Source: Prorocentrum cordatum
Taxonomy: Eukaryota; Sar; Dinophyceae; Prorocentrales; Prorocentraceae
Direction: 5' to 3'
Assembly (NCBI GenBank): GCA_963575745.1
Contig: CAUYUJ010020727.1
Span: forward strand, 355,001 to 419,000
Length of the DNA: 64,000 bases
The number at the start of each line of letters is the position of its first letter. Within the stretch, counting starts at the first letter, position 1. The notes beneath the pieces were generated by a model. The model was not told where the DNA came from and searched no databases. It saw only the letters and a list, made by a program, of their open reading frames with translations. The translations under genes and the position numbers were made by a program. Shown piece after piece: positions 19,801-28,689 of the stretch.

Positions 19801-20849
19801 CCAAAAAGAAGCGGCGTAAGCTTAGAAAGGCCAGGGTTCGCTAGGGATTGGTTTCTCCCAAAGACGACCGAAGCCTGTCCGAAACCCTCAGAAAAGCCTC
19901 CCCCGCAGGGTTCCGGGAGGCTTTTCGCAGGGTTCTGGAAGGACTTCTACAGGGTTGGGGTAGTTCTGGGGGGAAACCAGACCCTAGAGAACCCTGGCCT
20001 TTCTAAGCGCAAGCATTCGGAGTTGGAGCTCCGCGCTGATCTCTGAGATCTCGGAGCTCCGCGCGGATTCTCGGACCAGCGCTGGACCTCCATGGCGCGC
20101 TCAGTGAGGAGGATCCAGCGCCGACCCAAGAAGAAATCCGCGCAGACCCACCCAAGTTTCTGTTTATGCATTTGTTTCTTACTCTATGCTCGGACTTCGG
20201 CAACCTTGCAGGCCCTCGATGATGCCAGGCAGGCACGCGCGACTGGGTGGCCTCGTCGCCCCGGTGGTGAAGTGGGCTTTCCGGTGGTGGCGCCGCCTCC
20301 TGAGCCTCACCCAGCCTGGGGAGGTCTGCCGGCATCCTCGCCTCCCAGCGCTACGCTCGGTCTGGCGGTGAGATCCGAACCCTGCCCTCGCCGATCAACG
20401 ATTCAGGCCACCTCGATGGCCGGCGGAGATGGGGCTCGGACTTCGTCGAACACTTGGCGAAATCCGAACCCTACCCTCGCCTCCCATGGATTCAGGAGGG
20501 TCGATGGTTGGTGGGAGTAGGGTTCGGATGTCGCCACGGCGGGTGCCACTGTGGCTCGCGGCGCGCCACGTGCACAGCTCACGCGCAGGACAAGCCCCTC
20601 CGTCCGTCAGCCATCACACGCTCCCGAGTTTTCCCGCGGCCTGGAATCCGAGCAGCACTGCCGATACAAAGTTCCCTGTTCAGTCAAAAGCTTTCTCGAT
20701 CAGCGCCTCTCTGCTGCATGTAGGTCCTTATTTCTCGTGTCCGTTCTCCATCTTCTCCCCCGTCCTCTCTTGATTCTTCAGGCTTACGCCACATCCGCCG
20801 ACCCCTTAATTGAAGTCAATGATCAGACGGTTCGAAACCGTTTGGCGGT
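19801..20849. other. No recognisable gene; short local duplications
   Basis: A hairpin-prone patch lies at 20020-20075 (GAGCTCCGCGC...GAGATCTCGGAGCTCCGCGC). GATCCGAACCCTGCCCTCGCC near 20370 is repeated as AATCCGAACCCTACCCTCGCC near 20460. No frame or RNA gene is supported. Confidence 0.5.
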
Positions 20850-22830
20850 CGTTTTGGGGTTCTTGTCGGGTTTCTTGGGAGCTCTTCGGGGCCTGAGGGG
20901 GGTATCTTTGGGGCTGTTCGGGCTACTCCTGGGCTCCTCTTCGAGCTCTCTTGGGCTTCTTTGGGCTCTTCTTGGGCTGCTTTGGCGTCCTCGTGGGCCG
21001 TCTTAGGGCCTTTTTGGGCCCCCAGGGGTTCTTTTTTGGTGCCCCCGGGGGTTCCTGGGGCGGACAGCTAGATTTTGTAGATTTTTGGTGGCCCTCTGGG
21101 GCTCTTCACGGTGCTGTCTTGGAGTCCTCTTGGGCCGTCTTGGGGGCCTCTCTGCGCTCGCCGCATCTCATACGTGGACGGGCCGAGGCCTGATCTAATT
21201 TGACCGCCTGTCGACCTCGTGTCTCTTCCGACAGCTTCCGGCTGGTGGGTCGGGGGAGGAGGAGGAGGAGGAGGAGGAGGAGGAGGAGGAGGAGGAGGAG
21301 GAGGAGGAGGAGGAGGAGGAGGAGGAGGAGGGGCGAGGAGGCTGTGGAGGAGAAGGAGGGGGAGAAGAAGGACGGGGAGAGGGGCACAAAGAGGAGGCTC
21401 TGGGTTATGGGTTACGGGTGAGCGGCTTCTTGTATGCGCATCGGGATCTCGCGCCTGTCGGGAGCCTCTGGAAGGCAGTTTTGACGCCACTTGGGAGCCG
21501 TTTCGGAGGTTCTGGGAGTCTTTTGGAGGCCTCCTGGGGGCCTTTCGGGAGCTCCTTGGGGCGTCTTGGCCGCCTTTGGGGGCCTCTGGCGGCCTCTTGG
21601 GGCACTCTTCGGGCTCCCTGGGGCTCCCAGGGGCGGACAAATACAATTTTGAATTTTTGGTCGCCCTCTTCGGCTCCTCTTGGTGCCGTCTGGGAGCCTT
21701 CTTGGGCCGTCTTGGGGCGCTTTTGAGCCGTCGTAGGGCCATATGAGGCCGTCGTGGGGCCGTCTTGGGTTTTTTGTTTGGGGTGTCTTGGGGCGGTCTT
21801 CGGGACCTCTTGGGCCGTCTTGGAACGTCAGAAAGCCCACGCGGCGAATGTGTAAAACATCTACGTTTTACGAAGGAGATGAGCCAATTGTTGCGTCTAG
21901 GGACCCTCTTGGGACGCACGTTGGAGGCCTCTTGGGGGCGTCTTGGGCCATGTGGAGGCCATCTCGGGTGTCTTTGATCGCTCTTGGACCGTCTGGGACC
22001 ATGTGGAACTCTCTTGGAGGCCAGTTGGGGCGCTCTTGGAGCGCTCTTGGGGCAGTTTTCAGGGCTCTCTTGGGCCGTCTTCGGCACCTCTGGAGCCGTC
22101 TTGGGCCCCTCTTGGGCTGTCTTGGGGCCCTCTTGGAGGCTTCTTGGACCGTCTTGGGGCGGTCTTGGAGGCCTCTGCGGCCGTCTGGGAGCGTCGGAAC
22201 CCCCGAAAGGCGATTTTGTGAAAAATCTACGTTTCACAAAGGAAACGTGCCAATTTTTGCGGTTAGAGGCCCTCTTGGGACGTATTTTGGATGCCTCTTG
22301 GGGCTTCTTGGGGGCATCTTGGACCGCTGGAGGCCATCTTCGGTGTCTTTGATCGCTCTTGGGCCGTCTGGGACCATATTGAGCTCTCTGGGAGGCGACT
22401 TGGAGCGCTCCTGGAGCGCTCTTGGGGCCATCTTCGGGGCCCTCTTGGGCCGTCTTGGACGCCTCTTGGGCTGTCTTGGGGCCCGCTTGGGCTATCTTGG
22501 GACCCTCTTGGAGGCTTTTTGGGCCGTCTTGGGGCGGTATTGGGGTCCTTTTGGGCCGTCTGAGAGCATCGGAAAGCCCAGAAGGCGAATGTATGAAAAG
22601 TGCATGTTTTACGAAGGGAATGGGAAACTTTTTGCGTCTAGGAACCCTCTTGGGACGCATCTTGGAAGCCTCTTGGGGCCTCTTGGGGACCTCTTGGGGA
22701 CCTCTTGGGCCGTCTTGGAGGCCTCTGAGCCCATCTTTGGGCCAGCTAGGGCGTCTTGGAGCGCTCGTTTAGCGTCTCGGGGCCCTCGTGGGCCGTTTTG
22801 GAGGCCTCTTGGGGCTTTCTAGGCCTGTCT
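20850..22830 (+). repeat. Minisatellite (CTTGGGCCGTCTTGGGG-type) in a ~370-bp higher-order repeat
   Basis: Diverged 12-18-bp units fill 2 kb. Three conserved ~100-bp islands (21829-21930, 22193-22290, 22565-22660) recur every ~365-372 bp and share GGCGA-TGT-AAAA-TCTACGTTT-AC, TTGCG-CTAGG, CCCTCTTGGGACGCA. Both strands are open for hundreds of codons (Leu/Gly/Trp-rich plus, Pro/Lys/Gln-rich minus), which follows from the repeat. A GGA run at 21250-21335 interrupts the array. Confidence 0.85.
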
Positions 22831-23254
22831 TGAGGCCCTCTCGGGCCCGGAGAAGCTTCGTGGTGCGCTCGTCCCGGGCGAGGGGGGGGGGTCAAATCTC
22901 CGGTTTGGGGTCCCTTAAGGGGGGGGGTTATGGGGGGGGAAACTATCTCACCCGCCTAGAGACCCACAAGGGGTCGGCGGACTCGCACTCTCACCGCACT
23001 GCTAGCTTTCGTATACGGCTTTGTTTCGAAAGCTCGGCGCCACGCCGCCACTGCTCCGTTCCTAGAGGGACCGCGCACCAGCGCGCATGTGAGCGTCCGT
23101 CCGTCCTTGGCAGGCCGTGAGAGACGTGGTCCCAGGCCTGCAGCCAGACTGCCGCTCTCACTCTGCGCCTGGTGGCGGGCCGGGCATCGTGCTCGCACGG
23201 GGGCTCTCCGCGCCATGAAAGACGAGGGGTCCTGAGGGAGGCGGGTTCCATCTA
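22831..23254. other. G-run patch and unassigned sequence
   Basis: 22880-22941 carries four runs of 6-10 G on the plus strand separated by short loops, a candidate G-quadruplex. The rest has no recognised gene. Confidence 0.55.
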
Positions 23255-23427
23255 GGCCTCCCAGGTGGGGTCCGAGTAGGTGGGGTCGGAGGATCGCGCC
23301 GCATCGCCGATGCGTCGCCGATGCGGCTTGATGTGGAGGCCGGATTTCTCCTCGCTGGCGTCGCCGATGCATCGGCGATGCGGCGCGATCTTCCGACAGC
23401 GTCTACTCGGACCCCACTTGGGAGGCC
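23255..23427. mobile_element. MITE-like foldback element with TCTA flanks
   Basis: Starts GGCCTCCCAGGTGGGGTCC and ends with the reverse complement (GGACCCCACTTGGGAGGCC). Arms of about 73 bp stay complementary through GTCGGA-GATCGCGCCGCATCG. Both sides are flanked by TCTA (23251-23254 and 23428-23431), a possible 4-bp target duplication, though the right flank repeats TCTATCC. No coding capacity; a transposase would have to act in trans. Confidence 0.7.
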
Positions 23428-23526
23428 TCTATCCTCTATCCTAGATCCCGGGGCTCCCTCGGGACCAGCTCCTTATCGCTCCTCATCCCGAGTCGTTGTT
23501 TGACGGTCCTGGGGCCCTTTGAGGGC

Positions 23527-23662
23527 GCAATTCGGCCACGCGCAGAGGAGGGCAGGGGCAGGGAGGGAGGCTCCTTAGAAGCACCCCGATTTCTTGGAAG
23601 GCGCAGGCCTTGTTTGTAGAGTGGATGTAAGGCCAGCGCCTTCCAAGAAGCAGGGGTGCTTC
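23527..23662 (+). repeat. Dispersed ~120-bp repeat, copy 2
   Basis: Same block order as 19680-19800, with the palindrome changed to GCGCCTTCCAAGAAGC. Confidence 0.75.
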
Positions 23663-24595
23663 CTACAAAGCCTCCCCCATTCCCCCTGCCCCCCTCTGCG
23701 CACCGCCGAGCCCACGGGCCCGAAAGCGGAGAGGCACAGCCCACCTCCGGGGCCCCCTCTCCTCCGGCTTCCGCCCCCCCCCCCCCCCCACCCCACGCCA
23801 GCTCGGCCCCGACCCCGCTCCGCCTCGGCGCGCCGTCTCCCGAGCCTCCCGGCAGCCTCGCGGGCGTGGCACGCGGCGAGCGCGAGCGGCCCCGCTGGCG
23901 CGCCCCGCGCCGCGCACCGACGGACCCGCGCTCGACGCCTTGCCCCTCGGCGTCCTCGGGACTGCGGGCGGCCCCCCCCTCTCTGGAGACACCTCGGGCC
24001 CCTCCTGGGGTCCTGTCGGCGACTTGGATCCGTCACGCGATGCGAACCGGAGGAGGAGGAGGAGGAGGATGAGGAGGAGGAGGAGGAGGAGGAGGAGGAG
24101 GAGGAGGAGGAGGAGGAGGAGGAGGTAAAGAGGAGAGAGAGGAGGGGAATTCGGTGGGGAGGGAGGAGATTCGCATCACTTGGCGAAATCCCTCTGCCTA
24201 TCCTCGCCCCTTGGGCTATCCTGCGAAACCCGAAGGCGACGGCATTCATTTCCACCTCAGGGGGGGGAGGTTGGCCAAGATGTCTCCCGTGGGGGGTGGG
24301 GATGGTTCTAGTTGTCCAGATCGGAGGCCGTGAACACCCGAGCGGCTAGCCTGCCAGAGTCGCACCAACGCGTGGAAGGAAACTGGCATCCTGGCACGTA
24401 CAGATCCTCTTGCTTGGGCTCTCTGTCTCTCTCTGGCCATGCCGGCCGCGACGGAGGCCCCTCCCCCGCGGCGCGGCGCCGCTGGCCCCTCGACCCAACG
24501 CGGAGAGGGACCCGCGCTTCCTCCGCTCTTGGCGCCCTCCTGCTTCGCCGAGGCGCCTGCCGCGGGGGAGGCCTCCGCCTCGTCCAGTCCGAGAG
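23663..24595. other. GC-rich region with (GGA)n at 24045-24125, no recognisable gene
   Basis: Overlapping Arg/Pro/Ala-rich frames on both strands over very GC-rich DNA, C-runs at 23777-23793, and a GGA microsatellite. None of the frames is supported beyond composition. Confidence 0.5.
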
Positions 24596-24657
24596 GGATA
24601 ACGCATGTTCCCCCCCCCCCCCCTCCCCCCCCCGTAGCGTTAACGTCCCAGCCCCGA
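24596..24657. mobile_element. GGATAAC-ended C-run element (short MITE-like repeat)
   Basis: GGATAACGCATGTT followed by two C-runs and then GTAGCGTTAACGTCC. The GGATAACGCATGTT end recurs inverted at 30890-30903, beside another C/G-run, and related ATAACC ends occur at 26771-26833 and 29930-29993. Confidence 0.4.
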
Positions 24658-24716
24658 TCCAGCGCGCGATCTTGGGCAGCCTAGTGCCTGTGGTGCATGC
24701 GGGCGAGCACTATGGT

Positions 24717-25265
24717 GTGCCAAAATGGGGCGGCGGCGCCATGCGAACTGCGCCACTGCGACCTTAGGTGGAGCTCCCTGTGGGGCCACGAAACGTGTGA
24801 GGGATGTCCCAAAATGGGGCGGCGGTGCCATGCGAACTGCGCCACTGGGACCTTAGGTGGAGCTCCTTTTTGGGCCACGAAGCGTATGAGGGGTGTGCCA
24901 AAATGGGGCGGCGGCGCCATGCTAACTGCGCCACTGGGACCTTAGGTGGAGCTCCTTATGGGGCCACGAAGCGTGTGAGGGGTGTGTGTGTGTGTGCCAA
25001 AATGGGGCGGCGGCGCCATGCGAACTGCGCCACTGCGACCTTAGGTGGAGCTCCTTTTTGGGCCACGAAGCGTGTGGTGGATGTCCCAAAATGGGGCGGG
25101 CGGCGCCATGCGAGTTGCGCCAGTGAGACCTTAGGTGGAGCTCCGTGTGGGGCCACGAAACGTGTGAGGGGTGTGCCAAAATGGGGCGGCGGCGCCATGC
25201 GAACTGCGCCACTGGGACCTTAGGTGGGGCTCCCTACGGGGCCGCGAAACGTGTGAGGTGTGCAG
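24717..25265 (+). repeat. ~88-bp tandem array, forward half
   Basis: About six units containing CCAAAATGGGGCGGCGGCG, CCATGCGAACTGCGCCACTG, GACCTTAGGTGGAGCTCC and GGCCACGAA-CGTGTGAGG. Unit length varies (83-95 bp). Frames in all registers are repetitive, not genes. Confidence 0.9.
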
Positions 25266-25384
25266 GGGCAAGGACTGGGAGAAGGGAGGAGGGGGAGGAG
25301 GAGAGGAGGAGGAAGGCGGGGAACGTCTTTTCAAAACGAGGCCCAAAGGCGGCCCCATAGGGAGCCCCACCAAATGTCCCATTG
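25266..25384. other. Spacer at the inversion point of the ~88-bp array
   Basis: About 120 bp unrelated to the units: AAGGGAGGAGGGGGAGGAGG, GAACGTCTTTTCAAAACGAG and CCACCAAATGTCCC. Confidence 0.8.
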
Positions 25385-26375
25385 GCGCAGCTCGCATGGC
25401 GCCGCCGCCCCATTTTGGGACATCCCTCACACGTTTCGTGGCCCCACAGGGAGCTCCACCTAAGCTCCCAGTGGCGCAGCTCGCATGGCGCCGCCGCCCC
25501 ATTTTGGGACATCCCTCACACGTTTCGTGGCCCCACAGGGAGCTCCACCTAAGGTCCCAGTGGCGCAGTTCGCATGGCGCCGCCGCCCCATTTTGGGACA
25601 CCACTCACACGTTTCGTGGCCCCATAGGGAGCTCCACCTAAGGTCCCAGTGGCGCAGTTCGCATGGCACCGCCGCCCCATTTTGGCACCCCTCTCACGTT
25701 TCGTGACCCCAGAGGGAGCTCCACCGAAGGTCGCAGTGGCGCAGTTCGCATGGCGCCGCCGCTCCATTTTGGCACACCCGTCACACGTTTCGTGGCCCCA
25801 CAGGGAGCTCCACCTCAGGTCGCAGTGGCGCAGCTCGCATGGCGCCGCCGCTCAATTTTGGCACACCTTTCACACGTTTCGTAGCCCCATAAGGAGCTTG
25901 ACCTAAGGTCGCAGTGGTGCAGTGTGCATGGCGCCGCCGCCCCATCTTGGCACACCCTTCGCACGTTTCGTGACCCCAAAGGGAGCTCCACCCAAGTCGC
26001 AGTGGCGCAGTTCGCATGGCGCCGCCGCCCCATTTTGGCACACCCCTCACGTTTCGTGGACCCACAGGGAGCTCCACCTCAGGTCCCAGTGGCGCAGTTT
26101 GCATGGCGCCGCCGAGCCATCTTGGCACACCCTTCACACGTTTCGTGACGCCACAGGGAGCTCCACCTAAGGTCCCAGTGGCGAAGTTCGCATGGCGCCG
26201 CCGCCCCATTTTGGGACATCCCTCACACGTTTCGTGGCCCCACAGGGAGCTCCACCTAAGGTCGCAGTGGCACAGTTCGTTCGCATGGCGCCGCCGCCCC
26301 ATTTTGGCCCCCCCCGCACACGTTTCGTGGCCCCAATAGGGAGCTCCACCTAAGGTCCCAGAGGCGCAGTTCGCT
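25385..26375 (-). repeat. ~88-bp tandem array, inverted half
   Basis: About eleven units of the same repeat in reverse orientation (GCATGGCGCCGCCGCCCCAT, TTTTGG, CACACGTTTCGTGGCCCCA, GGGAGCTCCACCTAAGGTC). With the forward half this makes a ~1.65-kb tail-to-tail inverted array. Confidence 0.9.
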
Positions 26376-26984
26376 AGCGCTGCTGTCGGGGTTCCGGGGT
26401 GAGCTTCCTGCGGCGGCCACGCTCAGCGTCACGAGAGCTCAGGGTCAGGCATACGTGAACCATTCACATTCATACACACCTATACATATATGTACACACC
26501 AGGCGTGGCCATGCTCGCATTCATGCAAATATAATCACTCGCGCGCAGACTCATTCACACTCAGACTCACTCGCGCTCAGACTCACCCGCGCTCAGTCTC
26601 TCGTAGTTAGACCTATCGTCTTCGTTCGTGTTGTGTGCCCCGCCACGCAATTCGGCGCACCCCTCATACGGTTAGTGGCCCCATAGGGAGCGCCACCGAA
26701 GAAGATATTCACAGGTGCGGTATTCACAACTGCATATGGTTGGGTCCTTCGCCAGGCTAAGATTTTGGGCCCGCGATAACCCGGGTCATCGGGCTCGCCC
26801 CCCCCCCCCCCCCCGCCCAGAATAACCTAACCGAGCCGGTTGTCCAGGTCCGTGGGGGGGCGCAGGGAGTTTGCAGAGAACGCTGTGTTCAATGGCGGGC
26901 GCGGCGGTGTTCACCACAGCATGCTGGTGTTTGGGTGTTTGGGATGCACGTTGGCGAAAGGTTGGGGCTTGGAATGGCACGGGG
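26376..26984. other. No recognisable gene; CTCAGACTCACTCGCG micro-repeats and a C-run
   Basis: 26540-26605 repeats CGCTCAGACTCACYCG. 26771-26833 resembles the GGATAAC/C-run elements (CGATAACCCGGG, 18 C, AGAATAACCTAACC). GCGCACCCCTCATACG and CCCCATAGGGAGCGCCACC near 26656-26700 is a last, diverged unit of the ~88-bp array. Confidence 0.5.
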
Positions 26985-26991
26985 AGACGAA

Positions 26992-27024
<33 letters not shown>

Positions 27025-27025
27025 C

Positions 27026-27087
<62 letters not shown>

Positions 27088-27222
27088 CGACGACGACGAC
27101 GACGACGACGACGACCGACGACTGACGACAGGCGACAGACGACGACAGACGACGCTAGATGGCGACAGACGACGACGAACGACGACGACGACGATCACGA
27201 CGACCACGACGACCGATGACGA
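26985..27222. repeat. (GAC)n/(CGA)n microsatellite
   Basis: Almost perfect ACG/GAC triplets to ~27110, then diverged GACGACAGACGACG units. Not coding. Confidence 0.95.
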
Positions 27223-27239
27223 TTGACGTCGTCCATGGG

Positions 27240-27618
27240 CACTTGGACGTGCACGTGAGCAGCGCGTACACAGGCATTGCGTTGTGCACAGACAGCGAGG
27301 CGATTTGGTGCGCGCATTTGCTGGTGTTGCAGCAAAACATGTTGTGTATGCAGGCGTTGTGGTGCAAGCAAGCATAAGTGCACGTAGGTCGCGCGGTGCA
27401 CGCGGGCATCGTGATGCACCGAGGCAGTATGGTAACGATACGTTTTTCTGGGGGGTACAAGTGTTGCTGCAGCATCTGTTGTCATGCGCGCAAGCATTCC
27501 AGGCATTGTGGTGTACAGTGGCACCGCGGTGCACTGTCATTGCGGTGTACCACACCTTGTGGTGTACACAGGCGCTGCGGTGTACACACCCGCTGCTGTG
27601 CACACATTCGCTATGGTG
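27240..27618 (+). repeat. 18-bp minisatellite GTGTACACAGGCGCTGTG, block 1
   Basis: Diverged 18-bp units (GTGTACACAGGCGCTGCG, GTGCACGCGGGCATCGTG and similar). It ends directly at the truncated spliced-leader relict. Confidence 0.8.
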
Positions 27619-27633
27619 CCATTTTGGCTCAAG
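27619..27633 (+). other. Truncated dinoflagellate spliced-leader relict (15 nt)
   Basis: CCATTTTGGCTCAAG, exactly the SL sequence downstream of its internal GTAG. Relicts cut at this AG are expected when an older SL-bearing retrocopy is trans-spliced again at the AG inside the SL. Confidence 0.75.
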
Positions 27634-27676
27634 CGATCGCGAAGCCTCCCTCCGCGCCCTCCTCGGCGGCGTGCGG

Positions 27677-28509
27677 ATGGCGGGGCCTAGAGGGGGCCTC
27701 CCTGCGGCCGAGGCCGCCGCCATGGTCGGGGCTGCGGTCCGCGCCGCGATCGATGCAGGCGCTCCTAGGCGCACCGCGGCCGCGGTGGCGCGCGCGCGGC
27801 GGTGGCGGCGGCGGCGGCGGCTGCTGTCTCACGCCCGCCCGCGCCCGCGGCTGGCGGTGCTGCTGAGGCGCCTCATGATGAAGGAGTCGGGCGAGGAGGA
27901 GCGCCGCCCGCCGCCTCGGCGGCGAAGGCGGAGCGGCGCAGGCGCTGGAGGCGCCGGCTCGCGGAGGCGCGCCACGCTGCGGCTGGCGGCGCCGGCGGGC
28001 CTGGCGCGCGGCCGCCTGCCGCCGCGCCCGCTGCTGGGGCGGGCGGGCGTCCTCTCCTCGGCCTGGGCTCCGGCGGCGAGGCTGCGGCTGCTGCTGCGCG
28101 CGAGGCGGCGGGGGCGGTGCCTCCCGCGGGCCTGGCGCTGGCGGAGGCCGCTCCTGGCGGCAGCGACGACGGCGACGACCTCAACGAGGTCCTGGACGAC
28201 GCCTGGGCCGATGGCGGCAGGCCCGCAGTGCTGGGCGAGGCGGCGGGCGCTGCCGCGCTTGGCGATGGTCGGGTTGCTGCCGCGGGCGGCGGCCTTCGCC
28301 AGCGCGTGCTGGCGCTGGGCTTCGGCGACGTCTCGGACCTTCTCGACACCTTCTCGCAAAGCCAGCTCCTGGCCACGCTGCAGGAGAAGGGCATCCCGCT
28401 GCCCCGCAAGCGCGGGCTCGCTGCGCTGCGCCGCCCCCTCCTGCTGGAGCTGGTGCGGAGCGCGGAGGCCCGCTGCGCGGGCGCCGGGGCCGCGGCCGCC
28501 GCCTCCTGA
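27677..28509 (+). pseudogene. Retroposed Ala-rich gene after SL relict
   Basis: The first Met after the SL (27677) opens MAGPRGGLPAAEAAAMVGAA, AVRAAIDAGAPRRTAAAVA. This looks coding to about 27800, where GCG-repeat slippage shifts the signal to the frame ending at TGA 28507-28509. That frame carries AERRRRWRRRLAEARHA, GGSDDGDDLNEVLDDAWADG, LGFGDVSDLLDTFSQSQLLA and TLQEKGIPLPRKRGLAALRR. The C-terminal part looks like a folded helical domain. The family is unknown to me, although the Ala-rich N-terminal style is common in dinoflagellate predictions. SL plus a short 5' leader argues for a processed mRNA copy. Confidence 0.55.
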
Positions 28510-28689
28510 GGCTAGGGCCGCCCGCCCTCCTCTCGCTCCCGCCCTCGCCGCGCGGCCGAGCTTTGCGGTGGACGGCCCCGCCGTCTCCCTGGCGGCCCTT
28601 GCGGGGGGCGCCTGGGCGGCGGCGAGGCCGCCCACTGGGGGGCTCGACGGTCACCGTCGGTAGCCCTTGGGGTGGCCACCCCCAGAAAA
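28510..28689. other. 3' flank of the retrocopy, no gene
   Basis: GC-rich, with CCCAGAAAAAAAATCGC at 28680, the only A-run near the retrocopy end; it could be a decayed poly-A or chance. Confidence 0.4.

Noticed and set aside
20826-20845. GGTTCGAAACC resembling a tRNA T-arm/B box
   Set aside because: No cloverleaf can be formed with the surrounding bases and no A box is present at the expected distance.
21068-22660. 530-codon minus-strand frame rich in Pro/Lys/Gln
   Set aside because: Repeats every ~370 bp with the minisatellite; the plus strand is open too, so the frame follows from unit length.
24717-26375. CCATTTTGGCACACC in each ~88-bp unit as spliced-leader copies
   Set aside because: Only about ten bases match the SL and the CTCAAG end is absent; treated as a property of the repeat unit.
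24717-26375. Regularly spaced repeats as a CRISPR array
   Set aside because: Units are contiguous ~88-bp tandem copies without unique spacers, in a eukaryotic genome.
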